NCBI RefSeq assembly: GCF_033115175.1 | Contig: NC_084838.1 | Coordinates: 41,023,468 to 41,087,467, forward strand | Direction of reading: 5' to 3' | DNA from: Lepus europaeus | Taxonomy: Eukaryota > Chordata > Mammalia > Lagomorpha > Leporidae | DNA length: 64,000 nt | Shown: in pieces, positions 22,752 to 33,638 of the stretch | Layout: each line of letters begins with the position of its first letter | How positions within the stretch are numbered: the stretch's first letter is position 1 | Made by a program: the position numbers and the translations under genes | Notes under the pieces: model-generated | Databases searched by the model: none | What the model saw: only the letters and a program-made list of their open reading frames with translations | Told to the model about the DNA's origin: nothing

Positions 22752-23072
22752 TGGGGCTGGCGCCATGGCTCACTTGGTTAATCCTCCACCCGCGGCGCCA
22801 GCATTCCATATAGGTGCCGGGTTCTAGTTCCGATTGCTCCTCTTCCAGTCCAGCTCTCTGCTGTGGCCCGGGAGGGCAGTGGAGGATGGCCCAAGTGCTT
22901 GGGTCCCTGCATGGGAAACCAGGAAGAAGCACCTGGCTCCTGCCTTCGGATCGGCACAGCACCAGCTGTGGCGGCCATTTGGGGAGTGAACCAACGGAAG
23001 GAAGACCTTTCTCTCTGTCTCTCTCTCTCACTGTCTGTAACTCCACCTGTCAAATTAAAAAAAAAAAATAGA
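22752..23072 (+). mobile_element. CSINE, young subfamily, nested
   Basis: GGGGCTGGCGCCATGGCTC head, GGGTTCTAGTTCCG, to CTGTCAAATTAAAA. A GACTCTCT/GATTCTCT pair flanks it. Confidence 0.87.
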
Positions 23073-23135
23073 TTCTCTCTCTCTCTCTCTCCCACTCTGC
23101 ATTTTAAATAAATAAATGTAAATAAATAAACTTTA
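23073..23135 (+). mobile_element. Displaced tail of the CSINE at 22509
   Basis: CTCTCTCTCTCTCCC, then TTTTAAATAAATAAATG. Confidence 0.75.
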
Positions 23136-24307
23136 AACATGTAGGATGGCTACTTAAATATGAATTTCACAGAAACGATGAATACGTTTTTAATTTAAAA
23201 AATGTATCCCCCAAAATGCAAACATGATCTCTATGAAACTCAGATTTTTTATTTTCTCGGGTAACACTAGTCAGAACCCACCCTGTGTGGGAAGGGCCCC
23301 AGGCGGCCCCATTCTGACCCCACTGTTCCTGTTGTCCCCAGATAGCCCCCAGGACCTTCCGGGACCGACACTCCTCACAGCTCTGTCGCAAACGGTGGCT
23401 CCCTAGGCCTCTGTGGCGGCCTTGTCTCTCTGCAGTTGAACCCAGGGCCTGCCCAGCTTCCACTCCTTTGCACTGCAGCACCCTCCAGGCCCATCCGCCC
23501 TGGGCCACAGCTGCCTGCTGGCTCCCCTGGGCCTCTGGGCTGTCCAGCATCTGGTTTCCATCTCCCTCTTCCATCCCCATCCTGTTCCCCATGGCCCTGC
23601 CCACCCCCATGCTCAGGACAATTCCAAGGACTCCCCAGGCAAATGCCTAGAGGCTGAGATCTGTCCCCTCTCCTGGACCCAGGCCCAGTTGTGTCCCTGA
23701 CGGTGGCGGGCCCAGACTGGCTGCATCACCCAGCTCTTTGCTGAGAGGCCCCCAAAGACCCTCAGAACAAAAGCTGAGCCAGGTGTCACATGGGGTGGGG
23801 GTGTCTCAGGGACCTGCGCCCGTCCTCAGCCCTCTTCAGGCCACTCAGCATTCCCGGGACAGGTTGGGTTTCTCACTGTCCCCTCAGCCTTCACATGTCA
23901 TTGCTACCCACCTCCCCCACTCATCCTGGTTGCCTCTGTGCCCACGGCTCCTGGAGACCCCGGGCTTCCTGCAGGCCTGGTTAGCTGCTGCCTCACACGG
24001 TGCTCCCTATGCTACCTGCTGCGTATTTACCTCCCCCGTGAGCCACATGGGACTGGGTCTGCCCCACTTCTCAGTCCCCAACACCCACTCCAGTAAAGCA
24101 GCCCCAGGGCCTAAGCCCTAACCGCAGCTGGAGCCTATTCTCTCCCTCACCAACCTGATGCCAGCCCAATCCACTCTGCTCATGCTCTGACCTCATCCAA
24201 GACCCCAGCCTCGCTTTTACCCTCACCACCTGGCACCTGTGACCCTGACAGCACATGTAGGAAAGGAGTAGAGCATCCCCCTCCCCCATGGCTCCATTGG
24301 GCCTTCT
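23136..24307. other. Intergenic, no gene recognised
   Basis: GC- and C-rich unique sequence. Frames are proline-rich artefacts. Confidence 0.5.
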
Positions 24308-24318
24308 TAAAGTGAGAG

Positions 24319-24668
24319 ATGGGGGGGCTGGTACTGTGGCGTAGCGGGTAAAGCCGCCACCTGCAGTGCTGGCATCCCATATAGGTGCAGGTTCAAGTCT
24401 TGGCTACTCCATTTCTGATCCAGCTCTCTGATATGGTCTGAGAAAGCAGTAGAAGACAGCCCAAGTCCTTGGGCCCCTGCACCTGTGTGGGAGATCCGGA
24501 GGAAGCTCCTGGCTCCTGGCTTTGGATAGCGCAGCTCCAGCTGTTGCAGCCAATTGGGAAGTGAACCAGCAGATGGAAGACCTCTCTTTCTCTCTCCCTC
24601 TCTGCTTCTCCTCTCTCTGTGTAACTCTGGCTTTCAAATAAAATAAATAAATCTTAAAAAAAAAAAAA
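24319..24668 (+). mobile_element. CSINE with 11-bp duplication
   Basis: GGGGGCTGGTACTGTGGCG head to AAATAAAATAAATAAATC tail. TAAAGTGAGAG flanks it at 24308-24318 and 24669-24679. Confidence 0.92.
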
Positions 24669-24765
24669 TAAAGTGAGAGGCAAAGCAGAACCTCCAGAGG
24701 AGGCTGGGTCAGAACCTGAGACTTCCGGGGCCACTGTAGAAGTTTGCTCCTTAAGGAGGACCTCT

Positions 24766-25045
24766 TGATTTTTAAATTTTATTTATTTCTTTTCTTTTTA
24801 TTTGAAAGGCAGGGAGACAGACACAGAGAAGCCTTCCATCGGCTAGTTCACTCCCCAGATGCTCACAGTAGCTGGAACTCCACCTGGGTCTCCCCATGGG
24901 TATCAGGGACCCGAGCTCTTGAACCATCGGCTGCCTCCCAGGATGCTCACTCGTCGGAAGCTGGATCGGAAGCCTGGAGTACCCAGGACTCACTCGGCAT
25001 TAGGATGTGGGATGCGGGCATCCCAGCGGGGATCAGTGATGCCCG
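24766..25045 (-). mobile_element. CSINE, old variant
   Basis: TTATTTGAAAGGCAGGGAGA to GGCATTAGGATGTGGGATGC and a diverged head. Confidence 0.7.
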
Positions 25046-25170
25046 AGCGCCCGCCCAGGGGGACTTCTGACCAGGAAGCCGTGGGACTGCAGCCCGCCCC
25101 GGCTCTCCCTGGATCGGCACCGGGGGCGGGGAGCCCGGGCTCCGCGGGTTCCCCATCTGGCCTGGCCTTC

Positions 25171-25185
25171 GGCGCCCTCTAGAGG
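25171..25185 (-). promoter_or_regulatory. CTCF-like motif, reverse
   Basis: GGCGCCCTCTAGAGG is the reverse complement of a CTCF core. Confidence 0.45.
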
Positions 25186-26546
25186 ACAGTTTCATCGCCA
25201 ACGCTGGGCTTTGGGCACCTAGACCACATACCCTCTTCTACCAGCATCAGGGGCTGTGCTGCCCCACCAACCCTGCCTGGCCTCTGGCCGAGCCGTCTGC
25301 GGGTCCCCTGCTCAATGCCCGACGGCCCGCCCTATGGTGAGGCCCAGCCAGACCCTGGCTGCAAGTCCTTCCCCTCTGCCGGGTCCGGGACTCCCTCCTG
25401 ACCTCCCTCAGCCCCGAGCCGGGGCCCCGCCCTCTGGTCCTGCCTGGGCCCCCTCACCGAGTCCTTGGTGCCATTCGCATTTTCCTGAGGGCAGGGTCTC
25501 GGTCTCCCCTCCCCTCTCTGGACCTGGCCTGCGTGTCTAACGCTCTCCTCAGCCTGGGGTTTCCCTGCAATTCCAGTTTGGGCGTTCTAGGGGCCCTGGG
25601 GGCTGAGCCAGGGTCTCCCCTGCACCCCTCCCCCTGGCTGTTGGTCTGCAGTCCTCGTTCTGTGCCCCGCTGCAGGCCCGCGAGCTTCTGCTGCCTCCTC
25701 CAGGTCTGGGGCCCTGGCTGTAGAAACAGGCCCCACCTTGGGCGGGGTGGACCAGCCTTTCCTCCTGGACTGCAGGGGGAGTCAGGAGGGAGGCCCAGAG
25801 CTCCCACCTGGAGCTCCGCTGTGGCCTCGCCAGAGCTGCCTCAGAACTCGTCACTGTGGTGCCACTGGCAGGAGGCTGGATGCTATTTTGGGCAACGCAT
25901 GTGGACCTGTCTCCAGTGGCACGTGCCAAGCCCCTGCCCTACTCGCCCCTGCCCTACTCACCCCTGCCCCAGAGAAGCAGGAGCAGCGCCCAGACCGCCC
26001 CAGGAGGGCTGAGAGGCGGGCTCTAGGAGGGGGAGGGGGGCAGCCTGGAGGCAGCGGATGGTCACAGCAGAACACCTCGGCTGAGGGAGCAGGCTCCAGG
26101 CAAGGCTGGGACTGCGACCTCTCCCTGGGGACCGTCCCGGAGGAAGTGATGGTGGGATTGTCTGAGGCGGGAGCCCCAGCTGGGAGGCAAAGGCCCAACT
26201 GTAGCCGGGCTGGGTCCTGCGCAGCTGCAACGTGGCCATGGCCTGCTCTGTCTTTGGACTTCAGTCTTCTTCCCTGTGAGCTGGCTGTGTGTCCGGGAGG
26301 ACAATGTGGTTAGAGATGGGTCGCCTGGGGGATCGCTGGGCTGGTGTCCCCCCGTGGGGTCCCCTCCCCACCCAGGCCTGGGCTCTAGCGGGAGGGGTGG
26401 GGCCAGAGAGTAAGGAGGACTCTGGGGAAGGACACTCAAGGGTTACCTTCATGCTGGCAACTGGAGAGGAAAATGGGGGGAATTTTTAGGAAAGGTGGGT
26501 GGGGACAGATTGTTCCAAGGACCAGAAGCTTCCAGGTGCTCATCCT

Positions 26547-26586
26547 GTGTGTGTGTATGTGTGTGTGCATGTGTGTATGTGTGTGT
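26547..26586. repeat. Imperfect (GT)n microsatellite
   Basis: GTGTGTGTGTATGTGTGTG with interruptions. Confidence 0.9.
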
Positions 26587-26876
26587 CCGTGCCCACTTTA
26601 AGGTGGCAGCAAGAGGGCCTGAGGTTAGACTAGGGGCTGATATTTGCCATACTAGGGGCTGGAGTTACTAAGGACAGGCGGTCCGGTGTCGGGTTCAGCA
26701 TGGATAGAGGGCCGAGGCACGCCCTCCCGCCCCGCCCACTAGGGGAGGGTTGGGCTGGGGGGTGGTACTAGCAGGAGCTGCCCCCTGGCTTCCCCTTGGC
26801 GGGCTGAGGCCTGATGGGAAAGTGAAGCCTGGCTCTGTGTCCCCCAGCCCTAAGGGACCTATCTTTGGCTCCACAG

Positions 26877-26927
26877 CATCTAAACATCTGGAAGACAAAA
26901 CATGGATCCAGCAGGCAGGCAGAGGCG
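26877..26927 (+). CDS. AQP7: AQP7 first coding exon (5' UTR tail plus residues 1-9)
   Basis: An acceptor (CTCCACAG, ending 26876) opens the exon and GGCG|GTAAGC closes it at 26927. The ATG at 26902 has a strong context (A at -3, G at +4). It encodes MDPAGRQR plus two bases of Arg9. This has the length and ending of the human N-terminus, though the residues differ. The exon joins in phase to the exon at 30835, giving the same 15-residue leader before MVSW. I prefer this start to the internal ATGs at 30812 (inside the upstream intron) and 30854 (conserved Met16). The 25 bases before the ATG would be 5' UTR, so at least one noncoding exon should lie further upstream. Confidence 0.8.
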
Positions 26928-29900
26928 GTAAGCACCCATCCCACTCGCTCACCCCAGCCTGCACCCCTTGGTGCCCTCCTTGTCCTGCCCTCATGCAGCT
27001 GCACCCTCCAGGACCCCTCCTTCCCACCCACCCACCTGCCCAGCGGCCCAGAGCGAGCCTAGCACACAAGTGCGCCCCGGCAGGAAGGTCGCCCAGGAGC
27101 TGGTCAGTTGGTTCCACGCATCCCTGCATTGGGGGGGGTGCTCAGCTGAACTCTCCCCCACCTCAGTTCGGCTCTCTTTGGAGTGAAACAAGAGTGGGCG
27201 TCCTTAGAATGGCCAAGACCCCAGCTAACCGATCCCCTTCGCCTGCCGCTGCCCCCGGCCCCGGCTCCCCCTGCTGCAGCCACAAAGACCTAGTGTGAGT
27301 CCTCCAGTGCCTGTGCCTTCTGCCCAGATGCCCTTCCCGCACTCATCCACACCGCTACCTCCTCACCCCCTGGCTCGAACGCCACCTTCTCCATGCGGCT
27401 CACCGGCCCTGCCCCGGTTGGAATCGTAGCCCACCCCGCCCCGGTGCTCCCCATTCCTGGCTCTGTCCCCACCCCTTCCCACACACAAGCAGACTTCCTG
27501 ATGACATTTCAGTGCTGCCAGCTCCGTGCGAGTGGCGATATTTGCCTGTGCGTGCAGGCGTGGGTCAAGAGGACGAAGGGTTCTCTCTGTGCTGATGACA
27601 CCGCTGTCTCCAGCCCGAGTCTCTCTCCCCACCCCAGCTTTAGGCCCTGTTTTCAAAGAGCTCCTGGTGTCTCACAGGCAGCCCAGTTCCTGGGGTCTCC
27701 AAGCCTGCTCCTTGCCCTGTGGTCTTGGCTCCAGCCAGGGCTCCCTGTTCCCTTGAGAAATTGCTCAAGGCAGAAGTCAAGGTCATGTCCTTGATAGGCC
27801 CCTCTGTCCTGTGTTTCACATCTTATCACCCATCTTCTAAAGTATCTGGAATGTGTGCTCTCCTCCCACCACTCCTCAGTCACCACCCTACCCCCCCCCC
27901 CCCCCCCCCCCCCCGTAGCTGTTTTAGGCCTCCACCTACCCATTCTTCCCAACTCTTCAGGGGTCAGGTGTTTGTACTGCGATGACCCAGACACCACTGG
28001 GGATGCCCACCTCCCATATGAGAGAGTTCAAGTCCTGGCTCCATTCCCAATCCAGCTCCCTGCTGAGGAGCACCTGGGAGGCAGCTGGTGATGGCTCCAG
28101 CAGGTGGATCCCTGCTGTCCATGTGGGAGACCTCAATTGATTTCCTGGCTCCCAACTTTGACCTGGCCTAGCCCTGGCTGTTGTGGGCACTTGGGGAGTG
28201 AACCATTTGCATGGGATCCGTGTCTCACTCTCTCTGCCACTCCCTGTGCATCTCCTCAAATAAAAACAAAAACAATTTCTTCAGGCCTCACTCCCCCCAG
28301 CCCGACCCCAGGCTTCTGGCCTCTGATAGAGACTGGGCTTCGATCTTGTATCCTTGGTGCCTGGCCATGTGTGTTGGGTGGATAAACGTTAGCTAGCAAG
28401 TGAAACCGTTGAAGCCTGCTGGACAGTTTAGGGTTGACTGGTTGATTCGATAGTTCAATGAGTTCATAGCCGATCAGATAACTCAATGAGTCAATGGCTG
28501 GTTAATAAGGGAGCGGGTTGGTTGGTTAAGTTGCTGGACTGATTAGTTTGTGAAAGTGTTGGTGAGTTCTTAGCTATTCATTCCTAGTTAACAGATCGCT
28601 TAGGTCATCGGGTTGGCTGTCCATTCCTTGGTGTGCAAGCTAGTTTCCTTGGATGCCTTCTTAGTCTATACCTGTTCCTTGAGTTATCCCACCCATGCCC
28701 ATGGCTCCCGTGACCTTCTGTGGTTTGGTGACCTCCAGACATGCATCTCGGAGACCACGTGGCCGGCTGCCTCCTCTTCACCTGTCTGGCAGGATCGTCA
28801 GATTCAACAGATCTCGAGGGGGCCCCTCATCCTCCTGCCCAAACCTGCAGCTTCTCTCCTGTGCCCCATCACTCTAGCAGGCCCCTGAGGCCTCACCGGC
28901 CCTTCCCTCGCCACTCAAACTCGCCTGAGCTCCCACAGCCCTCTTCACTGCTTCCCCCTTGGCTCAGGTGCCATCACCTTGTGGCCCATCTTGGAGGAGC
29001 CAGTGGCCTCCACTGCCATGTCCCCCCGCCCTGGCCTCCGTGGGGGAGGCTGTTGTCCTGCTTAACCCCTCCACGGGCTCCAGGGGTGGGGGTGGGGCGG
29101 CCTGCAGCTGGTGCTGGCCCCTCTCTGCCCATCTCCTGCCACTTTCTCTCCCGCCTCTGGCCAGCCCCTCCCTGCAGAATCCCATGGCCTGTCACATCCT
29201 CCCTCAACTGCAGGCCTCGGCCTCTGCCATGCCTGGGCCCAGAACTTTCCCCCGCCTCCCGGATGCTCCTTTCTCAGCCTTGTAGTCTTGACCTAAACCT
29301 CCCTCCTCCAGGAGAGCCTGCTCTACTCCCCTCTTGGCAATTTCCTTCCTCCGCATCATCCCACAGTGCTCGCTCTGCACCTGTGGCAACGCTCACCCCT
29401 CTTTGTAGTCATCGCTGACTACAAAGTTTTGCTTCCCAAGAGCTGGGATTACACCAGCACCCTTTTCTGCAGGGCCTGGGCATAGCAGGCCGAGGAGGCA
29501 TTGCACCTGCTGGCCGTGGCTCATTGGCTGGTTGCTGCTGGTTGTTGTCTGCTGTGCCTTGCCTGCTGGTGAGGACCCAGGATGGTCCTGGGGTCCCTGC
29601 TTTGTACCAGGATGCTCCCAGGCTGATGGGCTGGGGAAACTGATCCTAGCAGGTGCCGGGACTCCGGGAGGATTGCGGTGGCGCTAGATGGGGGCTGGTG
29701 GGTTGTCCAGGCCACTCCACAGCCCCTCCATAGGCTCCGCCTGGGTGTCTTCCCCTGGGGTAAGGAAGAGAGCCAGGCCCAGTGTGTGTGAGATGAGAAC
29801 GCGGGGGCTCAGCTTGGGCAGGGCCAGGTATTTCATCCCACACCTGGACAGCCCTCACTGCCTCCACTCACTTCTACTTACGCGGCGGAGGGAACACTGC

Positions 29901-32900
29901 TGTCCCCAAGGAGGCAATGGTGTTGGCTTCAGAAGACGGGGAGGGGGAGAGTTGGAGGGCAGGGCTGCCAGTCTGAACAAGTGCCGAGGCCACACTTAGA
30001 GGCACCTGCACTCTGTCCCCTCCTGTCTCTTTTACCCCTCAGAGCCTATGGACCTTCCCCAAACCCCCAGCCTATGTCCTCCCCCCCAGCCACAGGCCCT
30101 AGGACCTGGAACTTGCTGTTTCATCTGTCTAGCTGGACATTTTTATCACGCACCAGGCACTGTAGGGCTCTCTGGGGATCTAGCTGAGCGTGAGACAGTG
30201 CCACCCTGTTCCCATTCGTTCAGCTACTGCTTATCATGTACCTGTGGTGCACCTGGCATTGCATTAGGCACTGAGGAGGTGAGACCCTGTCCCTCCTTTT
30301 CATCTTCCATCTCCCTCCCGCCCAGGCGTGCTGACCCTTCACCTTCACCTCTGCCTGCCCCAGGCCTCAGGGCTGCTAACAGGGCCCAGCCACAGCCTTT
30401 GCCATACCTCAGTCTGTTGGCACAGGGTCTCATTGTTGTCAGGCTCTGGTTCCTGCAGACAGGCAGACAGACGGACAGACAGCTAAGCCTCATTGTCCAG
30501 CCTGCTCCCTCCCACCTCGCTGCCCCTCCCCCTGCACCGCCGATTGCAATTTGCCCCTCTGCCAAGCACTTCAGTGCTGTGCCCTTCCCACTGCTCTAGT
30601 CCCGGCCAGAAAGCAGAGGAGGCTGAGTGCCCATCCAGCCCAGGTCCTCTCCGTGGCCCCGCGGCTCTGCAGTGTCTCGAAGCCCGGCAGTCCCGGCTGC
30701 CCGGGCAAGAGGAGGCGTCCGTGGAGAGTCTGCCTGGAGGGTTACCCATTAACTCAGCCATGAGGTGAAGGGCCACTGGGCAGTGCGCGAACTTGTGTCT
30801 CCCTTCTGTCCATGGGCTCGGGCTGCTGCTTCAGGTTCCCCTGCTGCTCCCAGATGGTCTCCTGGCCTGTTCTAGTGCGGATCCATGCAGTCCTGCAGAA
30901 GGAGACAGTGCGAGAATTCCTGGCAGAGTTCCTGAGCACCTACGTCATGATGGTGAGTGGGCAGGTGGCAGGGGGTGGGTGGGGCACGGCAAGGCAGGCT
31001 GGGGTCCCTTTGTGCGATGCCCTGCCTCGGAGGTGGGAGTCTGGGGAAGATGCAGTGGAGAGGAGGAGAGGAGAGGAGGATATGTGGGGACAGAGTAAAG
31101 CTGTGGGCAGGGGTTGGGGGGCCCGGGAGAAGGGAAATCCAGGAAGAGAGGTGGAAGAGAGCCTTGAAAGCCGAGCGCTGAGTCTGAATCCCGAGAACAG
31201 TCGGGCGATGCTGGAGGTTCTCCAGCAGTGCAGTGATGTGGCCACATTCAGATTACAGAAGCTAATTCTGGGTGCAGTGTGGGGCCCAGCGGGAGGAGCG
31301 CCCGGTCAGAGGCTGTCGTATGACAGGGTAGGCAGGAGGCGGTGCCTGGGCTGGGGATGGAGAAGGCGGCCCTGGAGACAGTGGGATGGAGCAGACCTTG
31401 CAGGCAACGCGGGGGCAGTGAGAGCTGAGAGAGCACAGGGCCAGGCTCGGGGCCAGTGGGGAGGCTGGTGTGGTACAGCCAGGTGGAGCCAGAATGGACC
31501 CGCTAGGGAAGGGGGCACCAGTTCCACCAGGAGGGGGCAGACAGCATGCAGGAAGCTGCACACAGACCACGGATCCCCAGAGGTTGGGGACATGGAGGTC
31601 GCTGGTATCTTCGTCAAGGTCTTCTCTGGAGTGTAATAGGGACAGACTGCAGGCTGTAGGCGGGATGGAGACAGAGAGAACCTTTCCACCTGCTTCAGCC
31701 CTGTCACTTACCCGAGCGGCCTCTGCCCTTAGCAGGTGCCTTCACCATGCTAATCGCATGTCAGGCACGTTCAGGTCCAAGAGAAGAAGGGGCAGTTCCT
31801 GGGGAGGGAAGCGGAGGTGGTGAGGAGCCGGCCGGAGGGAGTGGCCGTGGGAGAGAGAGGCTGGGGGGTAAGAGTGTGAGTGCACCTGGGGCTGAGTGTG
31901 TGTGTGCATTGTGAGTGAGTGTATGAGTGTTTGCGTTGTGTGTCCATTGAACCAAGGTGCAGGAGATGGAGGAACACACAGAGCCCAAGGGCGGGAGGGA
32001 CTCTGGACACCTGGGTTCCTGCCCTGAGTCACCAGCTGACCTTGGGCAGGTGTCTCCCTGCTGGCTCAGAGCCCATCTTCTCTGTTAATCAGTGTGAGCA
32101 ATCAGGCCTGCCTGGGCCTTGGATGTGAGTTTGAATCCTGGCTCTGCGATCTTCTAGCTTTGCTTGCTCTTAACCGTCCGGACCTTAGCTTCCTTGTTGG
32201 TCGCCTCTAACATCGAGCTCGCAGAGAGCTGTGTGAAGAAGGCCAAGCGCCAGCCCCCGGGCTGATGTCGAACACACACGGTGGGCCCTTGCTGCTGGGA
32301 TGGAAGCCCTCAGCTGCCTCTCCTCCCCTCTCCCTCCTCCTCCCTCTCTCTCTGCCTCTCCTCCCTTACCTGCCCTCTTGCTTTGTCTCCTAAGCTGTGA
32401 GTGCAGCCGCTGGATCCTGCCTCTCCTTGATCCAGGACAAAGTAATTCATTTATGACAAGACATTCCAGGCCCGTGAGGGCTGTTAAACCTTGGAACCTT
32501 GGCTGCCCCATTGGAAAGCTCTCCGGGAAAGCGGGCCCCGCCCACACGCATCTATGTTTCTCTTCCTCTTACGAGATTGTGAGCCCTAGCGCATCCCAGG
32601 CACTGCGGGACTCAGCCCTTCGCATGCAGCACCGTCCCAAACGCCTGTGAGGTCAAGGCCTGTGAAGTCGGCCCTGTTAGCAGCCCCACTCCACAGGTGG
32701 GAGAGTGGAGGCTCCGTGAGACTCAATCACAAAGATTACATCCAGTCTGGTCTAGTATCAGTCTCTCTTTTTAAGTTGATCTTACTTGAAAGGCAGAGTG
32801 ACAGAGAAAGAGAGAAAAAGAGATTTCCTATCCACTGGTTCACTCTTCACATGGCTGCAATGACTGGGCTGGCCAAAGCCAGGAGCCTGGAACTCCATCC

Positions 32901-33607
32901 GGGTCTCCCATGTGGATGGCAGGGGCCCAAGCCCTTGGGCCATCTTCCGCTGCCTTCCCAGGTGCATTAGCAGGGAGCTGGATTGGAAGTGGAGCAGCCA
33001 GGATTTGAACGAGTGCTCATTTGGAATACAGGCATCCTAGGCAGCGGCTTAACCCACTGCGCCCCAATGCCAGCTCTGACTATTGCAGTCTTGACCCTTC
33101 ACCTCTGTAATCTGTCCCTTAGCTTAGGTGCAGCGTGATTCCTAAGACTGGCTCGTTAGCTCCCTCGAGCAGGGAGAGAGCCCTCATTTCCAGGCTTTGG
33201 GTAGGTTAGAACCCTCTCTGGGCCTCAGTTTCCCCATCTGTAGACTGGGAGCAGAAAAACCAGCCCCACAGACTTGCTGTAAAGATGGAAAGGAAGAGGA
33301 CCGGCGCTGTGGCATAGCGGGTGAAGCCTCCGCCGGAGGTGCCAGCATCCCATTTGGGCGCCAGTTTGCGTTCCAGCTGCTCTGCTTCCAATCCAGTTTC
33401 CTGCGTATGGCCTGGGAAAGCAGTGGAGGATGGCCCAAGTACTTAGGCCCCTGCACCCACGTGGGAGACCCGGAGGAAGCTCCTGGCTCCTGGCTTCGAA
33501 TCAGCCTAGCTCCGGCTATTGCAGTCCTTTGGGGAGTGAACCAATGGATGGAAGACATCTCTGTCTCTCGCTCTCTGTCTGTAACTATGCCTCTCAAGTA
33601 AATAAAT

Positions 33608-33638
<31 letters not shown>

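Larger units (their letters stand above)
25046..26876. other. GC-rich region upstream of AQP7, no gene recognised
   Basis: High-GC sequence with CpGs, a CTCF-like motif at 25171 and a GT run at 26547-26586. AQP7 noncoding exons or a promoter could lie here, but no element is certain. Confidence 0.45.

Noticed and set aside
1-26876. AQP3 or another gene left of AQP7
   Set aside because: No exon with aquaporin motifs or other recognisable coding sequence was seen. By human synteny AQP3 should be further left.
28741-29418. 225-codon + strand frame
   Set aside because: C-rich L2-like sequence inside the first AQP7 intron; no domain and no splice context.
30812-30834. ATG at 30812 as AQP7 start
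   Set aside because: It lies before the acceptor AG at 30833-30834. The spliced exon at 26877-26927 gives an N-terminus of the right length and phase.
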